Origin: Halothiobacillaceae bacterium
Lineage (GTDB): Bacteria; Pseudomonadota; Gammaproteobacteria; Halothiobacillales; Halothiobacillaceae
NCBI GenBank assembly: GCA_006212015.1
Contig: SDAY01000004.1
Location: 1-49,519 of the forward strand
DNA length: 49,519 bases
Reading direction: 5' to 3'
In this document: piece after piece, positions 42,472 through 49,519 of the stretch
Numbering within the stretch: the stretch's first letter is position 1
Layout: every line of letters starts with the position of its first letter
Position numbers and translations under genes: made by a program
Notes under the pieces: generated by a model
What the model was told of the DNA's origin: nothing
Seen by the model: only the letters and a program-made list of their open reading frames with translations
Databases searched by the model: none

Positions 42472-45399
42472 ATGACAGCCTCCAAGAATACCGTTCCCGC
42501 CCATCATTCCGCCTTTGCCTTCAAGCGCCGCCAGTGGATCGAGGCGCTGCAACTGCATGTCGACGAATTCGAGCACCTCGCCACCGGCGCGCGCCATTTC
42601 CATCTCGCGGCGGCGGATGGCAACAACGTCTTCCTGGTCGGCCTGCGCACCGTGCCGCAGGATTCCACCGGCGTGGCGCATATCCTCGAACATACCGCGC
42701 TATGCGGCAGCGAGCGTTTCCCGGTGCGCGACCCGTTCTTCATGATGACGCGCCGCTCGCTCAATACCTTCATGAACGCCTTTACCTCCAGCGACTGGAC
42801 GGCCTATCCCTTCGCCAGCCAGAACCGCAAGGACTTCTTCAACCTGCTGGACGTCTATCTGGATGCGGTGTTCTTCGCCCGCCTGGATGCGCTGGATTTC
42901 GCCCAGGAAGGCCATCGGGTGGAATTCGCCAAGGCGGATGATCCGGAGAGCGAGCTGGTATTCAAGGGCGTGGTGTTCAACGAGATGAAGGGGGCGATGA
43001 GCAATCCCGTCAGCACCCTCTGGCAGTCGCTCACCCGATACGTCTACCCCACAGTCACCTACCACCACAACAGCGGCGGTGATCCCGAGGCGATTCCCGA
43101 TCTGACTTATGAGCAACTGGTCGCCTTCTACACGCGTCATTACCACCCGTCCAATGCGGTGTTCATGACCTACGGCGATCTCCCGGTGGCCGAACTGCAG
43201 GCGATGTTCGAGGACAAGGCGCTCTCGCGCTTCCAGAAGATCGACCCGAACACCACGGTGCCGGCCGAGCAGCGCTACGGCATGCCCAGGGCCGTGACCG
43301 AGCCCTATGCGGTCGAGGGCGAGACCGCCGACAAGACCCATCACGTGGTCGGCTGGCTGTTGGGCGAGAACGCCGACCTCGAGGGCCTGCTGGAGGCGCA
43401 ACTGCTCTCCGGCGTGCTGCTCGACAACAGCGCATCCCCGCTGATGCAGGCCTTGGAGACCACCAAGCTCGGCAGCGCGCCCTCGCCGCTGTGCGGGCTG
43501 GAGGACTCGCAGAAGGAGATGCTGTTCGCCGCCGGGGTGGAGGGTTCCAACCCGGAGCATGCGGGCGCGGTCGAGCAGATGATTCTCGACGTGCTCAACA
43601 AGGTGGCCACCGAGGGCGTGTCGCTGGAAATGGTCGAGGCGGTCCTGCACCAGCTCGAACTCTCACAGCGCGAGATCACCGGCGATTCCTACCCCTACGG
43701 CCTGCAACTGATCCTGCATGCCCTGCCTGCCGCCATCCACGATGGCGATCCGGTCGCCCTGCTGGATCTGGAACCGGTGCTCGCCCGTATGCGCGAGCGC
43801 ATCCAGAATCCGGATTACATCAAGGGGCTGGTGCGCCGACTGCTGCTCGACAACCCGCACCGCGTGCGTCTGGCGCTGGTGCCGGATACCGAGCTGGCCG
43901 CGCGCAAGGTCGAGGCCGAGAAGGCCCGCCTGGCCGGGATGAAGGCGGGCATGAGCGAGGCTGACAAGCAGGCGGTGGTCGAGTTGGCTAAAGCCCTGCT
44001 CGCGCGTCAGGCCCGCCAGGACGACCCGGACATCCTGCCCGAGGTCACCCGCGAGGACATTCCCGCCACGCTCGACATCCCCGAGCCGGCCAGGGTGGAC
44101 ACCGCGCCGCGCCGCACCAGTTGGTTCGATGCCAGCACCAACGGCATCGTCTACAGCCAGGTGGTCATGCCGCTGCAGCAGCTCTCCGACGACGAGCTGG
44201 AGCTGCTGCCCTTCGTCACCGGCATGCTCAGCGAGGTGGGCGCCGGCGAGCACGACTACCTCTCCATGCAGCAGCGCCTGTCCGCCGCCACCGGCGGCAT
44301 CCATGCCTATGCATCGGTGCGCGCCCAGCTTGAGGACGAGCAGCGGACGCGAGGTTATGTCGTGGTTTCCGGCAAGGCGCTGGCGCGCAACGGCGCGGCC
44401 CTGCAGGGCCTGATGCGCGAGGTGCTGGAGACCGCCCGCTTCGACGAGCTGCCGCGCCTGCGCGAGCTGGTCGCCCAGACCCGCTACGCGCGCGAGCAGG
44501 GCGTGACCTCGGCCGGGCACAGTCATGCCATGGCGATCGCCTCCTCGCGCCTGTCGCCCTCCGCGCGCCTCGCCCACCGCTGGGGCGGCCTGCAGGGGTT
44601 GCAGGCGCTCAAGGCGCTGGACGACGGCCTGGACGATGAGGCGAACCTTGCCGCCTTCGCCGGGCGCCTGCGCGCGCTGCATGGCAAGCTGGTCGAGGCC
44701 CCGCGCGAGTGGCTGATGGTGGCCGAGGGCCGCGGCTTCGCCGATCTGACCAAGGCGCAGGCCGCGACCTGGGGCGAGCGTGCCGCGGGCGCCTCGACCA
44801 TCGCCCTGCCGGGCATCCGCGAGGCGACCCGCGAGGCCTGGCTGACCAACACCCAGGTGCACTTCTGCGCCAAGGTCTACCCGGCCGTGCCGGTCGATCA
44901 TCCGGATGCCGGCCCGCTGGCCCTGCTGGGCGCCTACCTGCGCAACGGCTTCCTGCACCGCGCCATCCGCGAGCAGGGCGGGGCCTACGGCGGCGGGGCG
45001 AGCTACGATCCGGAATCCGCGAGCTTCCGCTTCTACTCCTACCGCGATCCGCGCCTTTCCGACACGCTGGCCGACTTCGACCGCGCCATCGACTGGCTGC
45101 ACGCGGACGGCCATAGCGCGCAGGCGCTGGAAGAGGCCCTGCTCTCCGTCATCTCCAGCATCGACAAGCCGGGCTCCCCGGCGGGCGAGGCGAAGAAGGC
45201 CTTCCACAATGCCCTGCATGGCGCCACCCCGGAGCGCCGCATGGCCTACCGCGCGCGCCTGCTGGACGTGACCCTGGACGACCTGCGCCGCGTGGCGAGC
45301 GTGTACCTGAAGCCGGAGCAGGCCAGCCTGGGCGTGCTGACCCATGCCGGGGCACGCGCCGAGGTCGAGGGGCTGGGGCTGGCCATCGAGCAGGTCTGA
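42472..45399 (+). CDS. M16C metallopeptidase, PreP/Cym1-like presequence protease
   Basis: The 975-residue protein belongs to the M16C pitrilysin group whose eukaryotic members (PreP, Cym1) degrade short peptides such as mitochondrial presequences inside a closed chamber. The inverted zinc motif H70-x2-E73-H74 (AHILEHTALCGS) is followed by a distal glutamate in VVFNEMKGAMS. The four-domain M16 halves are fused in one chain, as in PreP, and the second half keeps REQGGAYGGGASYD near its end. There is no signal peptide, so it is cytoplasmic. It diverges from the helical-repeat gene. The likely role is turnover of small peptides. Confidence 0.94.
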   Translation: MTASKNTVPAHHSAFAFKRRQWIEALQLHVDEFEHLATGARHFHLAAADGNNVFLVGLRTVPQDSTGVAHILEHTALCGSERFPVRDPFFMMTRRSLNTFMNAFTSSDWTAYPFASQNRKDFFNLLDVYLDAVFFARLDALDFAQEGHRVEFAKADDPESELVFKGVVFNEMKGAMSNPVSTLWQSLTRYVYPTVTYHHNSGGDPEAIPDLTYEQLVAFYTRHYHPSNAVFMTYGDLPVAELQAMFEDKALSRFQKIDPNTTVPAEQRYGMPRAVTEPYAVEGETADKTHHVVGWLLGENADLEGLLEAQLLSGVLLDNSASPLMQALETTKLGSAPSPLCGLEDSQKEMLFAAGVEGSNPEHAGAVEQMILDVLNKVATEGVSLEMVEAVLHQLELSQREITGDSYPYGLQLILHALPAAIHDGDPVALLDLEPVLARMRERIQNPDYIKGLVRRLLLDNPHRVRLALVPDTELAARKVEAEKARLAGMKAGMSEADKQAVVELAKALLARQARQDDPDILPEVTREDIPATLDIPEPARVDTAPRRTSWFDASTNGIVYSQVVMPLQQLSDDELELLPFVTGMLSEVGAGEHDYLSMQQRLSAATGGIHAYASVRAQLEDEQRTRGYVVVSGKALARNGAALQGLMREVLETARFDELPRLRELVAQTRYAREQGVTSAGHSHAMAIASSRLSPSARLAHRWGGLQGLQALKALDDGLDDEANLAAFAGRLRALHGKLVEAPREWLMVAEGRGFADLTKAQAATWGERAAGASTIALPGIREATREAWLTNTQVHFCAKVYPAVPVDHPDAGPLALLGAYLRNGFLHRAIREQGGAYGGGASYDPESASFRFYSYRDPRLSDTLADFDRAIDWLHADGHSAQALEEALLSVISSIDKPGSPAGEAKKAFHNALHGATPERRMAYRARLLDVTLDDLRRVASVYLKPEQASLGVLTHAGARAEVEGLGLAIEQV

Positions 45400-45406
45400 A
45401 TCGAAC

Positions 45407-45423
45407 CGCTCAGAGGCTGTGAA
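45407..45423. repeat. 17-bp end motif shared with the 35-kb hairpin element
   Basis: CGCTCAGAGGCTGTGAA is identical to 35380-35396. Looser forms occur at 45566-45579 (CAGAGGCTTGTGAA) and, inverted, at 45862-45876 (TTCACAGGTTCTCAG). Confidence 0.75.
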
Positions 45424-45459
45424 TTTTTCACCCCACCCTGCCTGATCAGGCGTCGACAT

Positions 45460-45510
45460 GTAGCTCGGATGCAGCGCAATCCGGGCATTCGAGGCGCCCA
45501 CCCGGGCTAC
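45460..45510. repeat. Dispersed palindromic repeat, same family as 26575-26676
   Basis: GTAGCTCGGATGCAGCGCAA ... CACCCGGGCTAC forms an imperfect inverted repeat and matches the units near 26.6 kb in the CGGATGCAGCGCA and CCGGGCTACG parts. Confidence 0.7.
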
Positions 45511-45524
45511 GCGGGCCCTTGGCG

Positions 45525-45562
45525 GTAGGCGCGAGATTGCTCGCGAGCAAGCTCGCTCCTAC
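45525..45562. repeat. REP-like palindrome
   Basis: GTAGGCGCGAG (45525-45535) and CTCGCTCCTAC (45552-45562) pair with one mismatch around a TTGCTCGCGAGCAAG core. The right half, TCGCGAGCAAGCTCGCTCCT, is the same unit as in the rsmA tail. Confidence 0.8.
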
Positions 45563-45659
45563 GCGCAGAGGCTTGTGAAATCATCGGCAAGCACGGTCAA
45601 GGTCGTGATCGGGGCTGGGCGTCATTCGGCCCGGGGGCGGGCTCCCGCAGGCGCATCAT

Positions 45660-45748
45660 CGTCATTGCGAGGCCGAAGGCCGTGGTGGGAAGCCATCCAT
45701 GAACCGCCGAGCCCGTGGATCGCCACGGCCTTCGGCCTCGCGATGACG
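45660..45748. repeat. 89-bp element with 26-bp terminal inverted repeats
   Basis: The ends at 45660-45685 and 45723-45748 are reverse complements with 25 of 26 positions matching (CGTCATTGCGAGGCCGAAGG... against ...CCTTCGGCCTCGCGATGACG). The centre, about 37 bp, holds GGGAAGCCATCCATGAACCG. No coding capacity; it looks like a small non-autonomous or folded-RNA repeat. Confidence 0.85.
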
Positions 45749-45879
45749 TTGCAGGAGCCCTCGCCGCGATCAAGGCAGTGTGCGAATGAATACGCACCCA
45801 CGAGGGAGCGCAGGAGCGCGTACCGCCCAACGCAGCCATCGGGACGGGCAGGCGGTTTCTTCACAGGTTCTCAGACCAC

Positions 45880-45903
45880 AAAGGGGGCTTCGGCCCCCTT
45901 TTT
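45880..45903. terminator. Terminator with TTCG tetraloop near the patatin-like gene
   Basis: AAAGGGGGC, TTCG, GCCCCC and a run of five T residues on the plus strand. It lies 8 bp beyond the patatin-like stop (minus) and shows a shorter TTT on that side, so it can act in both directions. For plus-strand transcription the nearest gene (peptidase) ends 480 bp earlier. Confidence 0.85.
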
Positions 45904-45911
45904 CATGTCTG

Positions 45912-47222
45912 TCAGTGTGTGCGGGTGAGGCGCTGGAATTCCGGGTCGGCGAGCAGCAGCTCGCGTGCGGCACGGCGAAGGGCATCGACATCGCCTGGCG
46001 GGAGCGTCAGTGCGGTCGGCAGCATTTGCAGACGGACGCGCTGGGTCGGGTCGGCAAGCTGGGCGAGGTTCACCTCGATCATGTCGACGTCCAGACCCTG
46101 CGTGCGCCAACTGTCGGCGCGCGCCTTCAGGGCTTTCATGGTCTCGCGATTGGCGTTCAGCAGCGGGATGCCCGAGGCGGCCTCAAGCACGGCTTCCGGG
46201 GACGGAATGCGGTCCGTGCGTTCCCAGCGCCGGTCGAGCGGCGCGGTGGCATCGGCCAGGATGACCACGACCTTGCGTGTATTTGGAAATCCGGCGTCGC
46301 GCAGTACCTGCAAGGGGTCGTCGTGTTCACCGGCCCGCGCCAGCAGGACGCCAAGGCCAAGGTTGTCGTGCAGGCCGCCATCCAGCAGCTGGATGTAGCA
46401 GCCGGTGCTCGGTTCGGCCTGGGCTTCGGTCTTGTCCGTGGAGGGTGGCGGGAGATTCAGGCAGCTGGTGTCACGGAAATCACGCAGCACAATGGGCGAA
46501 AACACGACCGGTACCGCCGATGACGCGGCCACGGCGCGCGCGACGGTGAAGCTGTCCGGGTTGGAGCCCATCGCCTCGAACTGGCGCGGCGTGAAGGCGA
46601 AGGGCGTGCCGCGGGTCATGCGGGTGGCGTTGATGATGATGCGCGGACCGCCGTTGCGATGCAGGTCACCCAGGGTTGCGCCATGAAACAGGAGGCGATC
46701 GTAGTGTTCCGCCAGTGCATCCGATCGACCGAAAAAGGGCGAGGTCAGGCGGGAGAGATTGCCCGTCGTCAGCATCTGGTCCTTCAGTTCGGCCTCGACG
46801 TCGCGCTTGAGGAAGGCGGCTTCGAATTCGTTGAAGGTCTGCTCGCCGCGCAGTCCGAAATAGGCGGCGGTGAAGCTGCCGCCGGACACGGCGGAGATCA
46901 CGTCGATCTCGTCCAGCAGGCGGCGTGCCCGGCCTTGCCAGGTGATCTCCTGTGTTGCCAATGTTTCGAGCACGCCATAGGAGAGGGCTGCCGCGCGCGT
47001 GCCGCCGCCCGAGAAGGCGAGGATGACCAGCAGGTCGTCGGCATTCGGACGTGCCTCACCTCGTGGCTGCGGCTTGGACAGCACGGCGCCGGCCTCGGGC
47101 TTGTTGATGGGGTAGTGCGCGTTGCTCGCGCAGCCTGCGGCCATGGCGGCGATCAGGACGGCAAGGGATGCCCGAAACCAGGCGCGGAACGGGGCGAATG
47201 AGCTTGGCTTGATGGGGTTCAT
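45912..47222 (-). CDS. Patatin-like phospholipase family lipoprotein
   Basis: Predicted lipid acyl hydrolase attached to a membrane. The 436-residue protein has a lipobox ending AAGC (lipidated C31), the oxyanion motif SGGGTR (71-76), the nucleophile S113 in AVSGGS and the dyad aspartate D281 in LLDGGLHDN. The elbow reads A-V-S-G-G rather than G-x-S-x-G, a variation also seen in serine hydrolases of this fold. C-terminally there is a helical region with no other domain. It lies 46 bp downstream of tRNA-His on the same strand, with its ribosome-binding site inside a predicted hairpin (47224-47253). The substrate is unknown. Confidence 0.88.
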   Translation of the reverse strand: MNPIKPSSFAPFRAWFRASLAVLIAAMAAGCASNAHYPINKPEAGAVLSKPQPRGEARPNADDLLVILAFSGGGTRAAALSYGVLETLATQEITWQGRARRLLDEIDVISAVSGGSFTAAYFGLRGEQTFNEFEAAFLKRDVEAELKDQMLTTGNLSRLTSPFFGRSDALAEHYDRLLFHGATLGDLHRNGGPRIIINATRMTRGTPFAFTPRQFEAMGSNPDSFTVARAVAASSAVPVVFSPIVLRDFRDTSCLNLPPPSTDKTEAQAEPSTGCYIQLLDGGLHDNLGLGVLLARAGEHDDPLQVLRDAGFPNTRKVVVILADATAPLDRRWERTDRIPSPEAVLEAASGIPLLNANRETMKALKARADSWRTQGLDVDMIEVNLAQLADPTQRVRLQMLPTALTLPPGDVDALRRAARELLLADPEFQRLTRTH

Positions 47223-47223
47223 G

Positions 47224-47253
47224 CAATGTCACCTTCGTGGAAGGGCTGCATTG
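47224..47253 (-). promoter_or_regulatory. Hairpin covering the ribosome-binding site of the patatin-like gene
   Basis: On the minus strand CAATG, CCTTC, a CAC loop, GAAGG and CATTG form a two-part stem. GAAGGTGA, the only plausible Shine-Dalgarno sequence, is in the downstream arm, about 6 nt before the start codon. No T run follows, so it is not a terminator. Confidence 0.5.
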
Positions 47254-47268
47254 AAGGGGAGAATGAGG

Positions 47269-47345
47269 TGGGGTGATCGATGGGGCTCGAACCCACGACA
47301 ACTGGAATCACAATCCAGGGCTCTACCAACTGAGCTACGACCACC
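47269..47345 (-). tRNA. tRNA-His (GTG)
   Basis: Cloverleaf with acceptor GTGGTCG/CGATCAC, D-loop AGCTCAGTTGGTAGAGC, anticodon loop with GTG, T-loop GGTTCGAGCCC and encoded CCA. The extra G at position -1 opposite C73, diagnostic of tRNA-His, is present in the gene. It is the last of three tRNAs. Confidence 0.97.
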
Positions 47346-47362
47346 ATAACAAACTGGGCACA

Positions 47363-47439
47363 TGGTGCGCCCGGCAGGACTCGAACCCGCTACCCTCGGC
47401 TTAGAAGGCCGATGCTCTATCCAGATGAGCTACGGGCGC
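47363..47439 (-). tRNA. tRNA-Arg (TCT)
   Basis: Acceptor GCGCCCG/CGGGCGC, anticodon loop CTTCTAA with anticodon TCT, T-loop GGTTCGAGTCC, encoded CCA. Middle gene of the Pro-Arg-His cluster; reads AGA codons, which are rare in this GC-rich window. Confidence 0.97.
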
Positions 47440-47465
47440 AGTATGAGCACGAAAACCATTCAATA

Positions 47466-47542
47466 TGGTCGGAGAGGGGGGATTTGAACCCACGACCACC
47501 TGGTCCCAAACCAGGTGCGCTACCAGGCTGCGCTACACTCCG
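47466..47542 (-). tRNA. tRNA-Pro (TGG)
   Basis: Acceptor CGGAGTG against C-x-CTCCG, D-arm AGCGCAGCCTGGTAGCGC, anticodon loop TTTGGGA with anticodon TGG, encoded CCA. First gene of the cluster, 32 bp or so after the predicted transcription start. Confidence 0.97.
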
Positions 47543-47581
47543 ATACTGAATATCTTACCTGCTCAAACGTAAGAGGCGCGC

Positions 47582-47610
47582 ATGATAGCCATTGCGCGCC
47601 GATGCGTCAA
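47582..47610 (-). promoter_or_regulatory. Promoter of the tRNA-Pro-Arg-His operon
   Basis: On the minus strand TTGACG (47605-47610), a 17-bp spacer and TATCAT (47582-47587), followed by the GC-only discriminator GCGCGCC. The -35 overlaps the stop codon of the merR gene. A GC-rich discriminator is the hallmark of stringently controlled stable-RNA promoters. Confidence 0.8.
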
Positions 47611-47984
47611 TCGTTCTGTTGAGCGCCTTGGCGCAGCAGGGCAAGCACGGATTCAAGTTGAACGATCATGGCCTGTACCGAGGGCGGCGCTCCGCCGCCA
47701 TCGCCCTCGGCGCCGTCCATCTGTTGGCGCGCCCCGTTGATGGTGAAGCCCTGATCGTAGAGCAGGGTACGGATGCGCCGGATCAGCTCGATATCCTCGC
47801 GCTGGTAATAGCGACGGTTTCCGCGCCGCTTGACCGGGCTGAGCTGCGGGAACTCCTGCTCCCAGTAGCGCAGCACATGCGGCTTGACGGCGCACAGCTC
47901 GCTGGCCTCGCCGATGGTGAAGTAGCGCTTGCCCGGGATGTCGGGCAGTTCATCCTGATCTTCAGGTCGCTTGCGAGCTTGCAT
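47607..47984 (-). CDS. MerR-family transcriptional regulator
   Basis: The 125-residue protein has an N-terminal MerR winged helix (about 21-90; [20 protein letters not shown], then [20 protein letters not shown]). The following coiled coil is short and there are no effector-binding or metal cysteines at the C-terminus. It is the conserved but uncharacterised regulator that follows ihfA in many gammaproteobacteria. Its ATG lies inside ihfA, with a 23-bp overlap. The tRNA promoter starts at its stop codon. Confidence 0.92.
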   Translation of the reverse strand: MQARKRPEDQDELPDIPGKRYFTIGEASELCAVKPHVLRYWEQEFPQLSPVKRRGNRRYYQREDIELIRRIRTLLYDQGFTINGARQQMDGAEGDGGGAPPSVQAMIVQLESVLALLRQGAQQND

Positions 47985-48264
47985 GTTCCTCGACCAGCGA
48001 CTTGAGTTTCTGACCGGCGCGGAAGGTCACCACGCGGCGTGCACTGACCGGGATCATCTCGCCGGTCTTGGGGTTGCGGCCGGGGCGTTCGTTCTTGTCG
48101 CGCAGATGGAAGTTGCCGAAGCCGGAAAGCTTGACGTCGTCGCCCTGGGCGAGCGCACTGCGGATCTCTTCGAAGAACATCTCGACCAGGTCCTTGGCCT
48201 CGCGTTTGTTGAGACCGAGCTCCTCGAAGAGGCGTTCGACCATGTCGGCCTTGGTCAGCGCCAT
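47962..48264 (-). CDS. ihfA: Integration host factor subunit alpha
   Basis: DNA-bending protein that pairs with IHF-beta to make a sharp bend. The 100-residue length is standard. The DNA-binding arm [12 protein letters not shown] (62-73) carries the intercalating proline P65, and [20 protein letters not shown] is the typical start. It follows pheT after 4 bp, with an AGGAC ribosome-binding site at the pheT stop, the widely conserved pheT-ihfA arrangement. Confidence 0.98.
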   Translation of the reverse strand: MALTKADMVERLFEELGLNKREAKDLVEMFFEEIRSALAQGDDVKLSGFGNFHLRDKNERPGRNPKTGEMIPVSARRVVTFRAGQKLKSLVEEHASSQAT

Positions 48265-48268
48265 AGCG

Positions 48269-49519
48269 TTACGTCCTCAGGGTGATGCCAAAACGGGTGT
48301 GCAGTCGGGCAAGCATCGCGGCGATCAGCGCATCCACGTCTCCGTCGCCAAGAGTGCGCTCGCTGTCCTGCAAAATCAAGCGGATAGCGATGCTTGCGAA
48401 GGTATCAGGTACGCCCTGGCCGCGATAGACGTCGAACACTTCGACTTCGCGCAGGAACGCCGGGGCCTCTTCGCGCATGCAGGCGAGCACCTCGGCGCTG
48501 CCGATCGCGTCCGGCACCAGCAGGGCCAGATCGCGGCGGATGATGGGGAAGCGGGAGGCGGCCTCGTAACGGGGCACGCGACGCTGGAGCAGGGCATCCT
48601 GGCGAAGCTCGAACAGGAACACCTTGCCGGGGATGTCGAGCGCCTTTTCAAGGCTGGGGTGCAGCAGCCCCGCCCATCCCATGTCCTCGCCATCCACCAT
48701 CAGGCGCGCGGAAACGCCTGGATGCAGGGCAGGGCATGCGCTGGAGTCGGTGGCACGCGTCCATTGCACGCGGTCCTTCAGCTGGCCGAGTTCGAGCAGG
48801 GCTTCGATATCGCCCTTCATGTCGAAGAAGTCGGCCTTGCGTGCCTTGTCGCCCCACTGTTCGGGCAGGGCATCGCCGTAGATCAGGCCTGCGAACATCG
48901 GCTCCTGGGCCAGGCCATGGCCGCCCTGGACAAAGCGCAGGCCGCTCTCGAACAGACGGGCGCGGCCCTGCTGGCGGTTGAGGTTGTAGCCCAGTGTGTT
49001 GAGCAGCCCGGCCCACAGGGTGGTGCGCATCGCCGCCATTTCGCTGGAGATGGGGTTGGCGAGCACCAGCGGGGTGTGATCCGGGGTCAGCTTTTCCAGC
49101 AGCGGGGTGTCGACGAAGCTGTAGGTGATGACTTCGCGGTAGCCCAGGCTGACCATGCGGTCGCGCAGGGCGTCGAGATCCAGGCGGTTTTCCGGGCGGG
49201 GTTCGATGGCAAGCGGCGCAATGGGCAGGGTGGCGGGCAGGTTGCGGTAGCCGTTCAGGCGCGCCAGTTCCTCGATCAGGTCGACCTCGATGGCCATGTC
49301 ATGGCGATGGCTGGGGGCGGTGGCGATCCAGCCCCCGGCGCTGCGCTCGATCCGCAGGCCAAGACGGCCGAGGATGCCTTCCACGGCCTCATCCGCAAGC
49401 ACAAAGCCGAGGATGCGCTCGATACGCGCACGGCGCAGGGTGATCGGCTCGCGCATCGGCATGTGCTTCGCGCTGGTGTGCTCGACCACCGGGCCGGGCG
49501 TGCCGCCGTAGAGTTCGCA
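48269..49519 (-). CDS. pheT: Phenylalanyl-tRNA synthetase beta subunit (partial, 5' end outside window)
   Basis: The last 416 residues of PheT; the frame stays open to the window edge, and the full protein is normally about 790 residues. Visible are a B5 domain segment ([20 protein letters not shown] with DLIEE metal-side residues), the catalytic-like core domain ([29 protein letters not shown]) and the C-terminal anticodon-binding ferredoxin-like domain ([15 protein letters not shown] to the end). A methionine does not mark the start here, since coding continues upstream without a break. It charges tRNA-Phe together with PheS. Confidence 0.97.
   Translation of the reverse strand, partial: CELYGGTPGPVVEHTSAKHMPMREPITLRRARIERILGFVLADEAVEGILGRLGLRIERSAGGWIATAPSHRHDMAIEVDLIEELARLNGYRNLPATLPIAPLAIEPRPENRLDLDALRDRMVSLGYREVITYSFVDTPLLEKLTPDHTPLVLANPISSEMAAMRTTLWAGLLNTLGYNLNRQQGRARLFESGLRFVQGGHGLAQEPMFAGLIYGDALPEQWGDKARKADFFDMKGDIEALLELGQLKDRVQWTRATDSSACPALHPGVSARLMVDGEDMGWAGLLHPSLEKALDIPGKVFLFELRQDALLQRRVPRYEAASRFPIIRRDLALLVPDAIGSAEVLACMREEAPAFLREVEVFDVYRGQGVPDTFASIAIRLILQDSERTLGDGDVDALIAAMLARLHTRFGITLRT

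Larger units (their letters stand above)
45400..45911. other. Gene-free region built from several repeat families
   Basis: About 510 bp between the peptidase and the patatin-like gene, with no credible gene. It holds, in order, the 17-bp sequence shared with the 35-kb element (45407-45423), a CCGGGCTAC-type palindrome (45460-45510), a REP-like palindrome (45525-45562), a variant of the end motif (45566-45579), a long inverted-repeat element (45660-45748), a further repeat-like stretch to 45876, and a terminator (45880-45903). Confidence 0.75.

Noticed and set aside
43663-45501. 612-residue open frame opposite the M16C peptidase
   Set aside because: Antisense shadow; runs into repeat sequence and lacks any recognisable domain.
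45575-45928. Short open frame through the 45.6-45.9 kb repeats
   Set aside because: Composed of inverted repeats read through in one frame, with the terminator at its end.
49290-49489. Methionine near 49489 as a possible pheT start
   Set aside because: The frame stays open upstream to the edge and the product would lack the N-terminal half of PheT, so the gene is partial rather than short.

Overview
The window is a GC-rich chromosomal segment from a gammaproteobacterium. Gene order points there: lptD-surA-pdxA-rsmA, ppa next to an mrdA-rodA-mltB-rlpA cell-wall cluster, gcvR-bcp divergent from dapA-bamC, xseB-ispA-dxs, rsmI divergent from lpoA-yraN-diaA, and pheT-ihfA-merR followed by tRNA genes. 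REP-like palindromes of the Pseudomonas style occur, but several junctions differ from both Pseudomonas and Escherichia (adk upstream of lptD, pgl after rsmA, folE2-queD after dxs, no ffh beside ypjD), so I do not name a genus. Almost every base is coding, and I see no prophage, CRISPR array, complete insertion sequence or obvious defence island.

Layout. 74-6896 (minus): adk-lptD-surA-pdxA-rsmA-pgl, a tightly packed run joining outer-membrane biogenesis (LptD, SurA) to nucleotide, PLP, rRNA-modification and pentose-phosphate genes. 6994-12411 (plus): ppa, then mrdA-rodA-mltB-rlpA, whose starts and stops overlap by 1-4 nt (cell elongation and septal wall remodelling). 12554-18365 (plus): tolC-type channel, lipoprotein adaptor and RND pump, a tripartite efflux system, followed by a LysR regulator (18435-19331). 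19438-24238 (minus): PAS-PAS-GGDEF diguanylate cyclase, PIN-PhoH ATPase, Bcp peroxiredoxin and GcvR-like ACT protein. 24382-26397 (plus): dapA-bamC with a strong terminator. 26454-26948: gene-free, repeat-bearing.

26949-35359 (minus): ypjD, CNNM/CorC protein, radA, Uma2-family protein, xseB, ispA, dxs, queD, folE2. 35360-35629: a gene-free cluster of five nested hairpins resembling a non-autonomous mobile element. 35630-39828 (minus): FAD-linked oxidase, diaA-like SIS gene, yraN, lpoA. 39882-40733 (plus): rsmI, ending in a bidirectional terminator shared with an H-NS-family gene (minus). 41202-42347 (minus): an unrecognised helical-repeat protein, divergent from a PreP-like M16C metallopeptidase (42472-45399, plus). 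45400-45911: gene-free, made of several repeat families. 45912-47222 (minus): a patatin-like lipoprotein. 47269-49519 (minus): pheT (partial), ihfA, a MerR regulator, and tRNA-Pro, -Arg, -His behind a well-formed promoter.

Most of the window is housekeeping. The less ordinary material is in the repeats (one REP pair has become the C-terminal codons of rsmA; a hairpin cluster shares an end sequence with the 45.4-45.9 kb repeats), the leader of the efflux operon, a hairpin over the ribosome-binding site of the patatin-like gene, and the helical-repeat gene of unknown function. I did not find convincing evidence of an undescribed multi-gene system.
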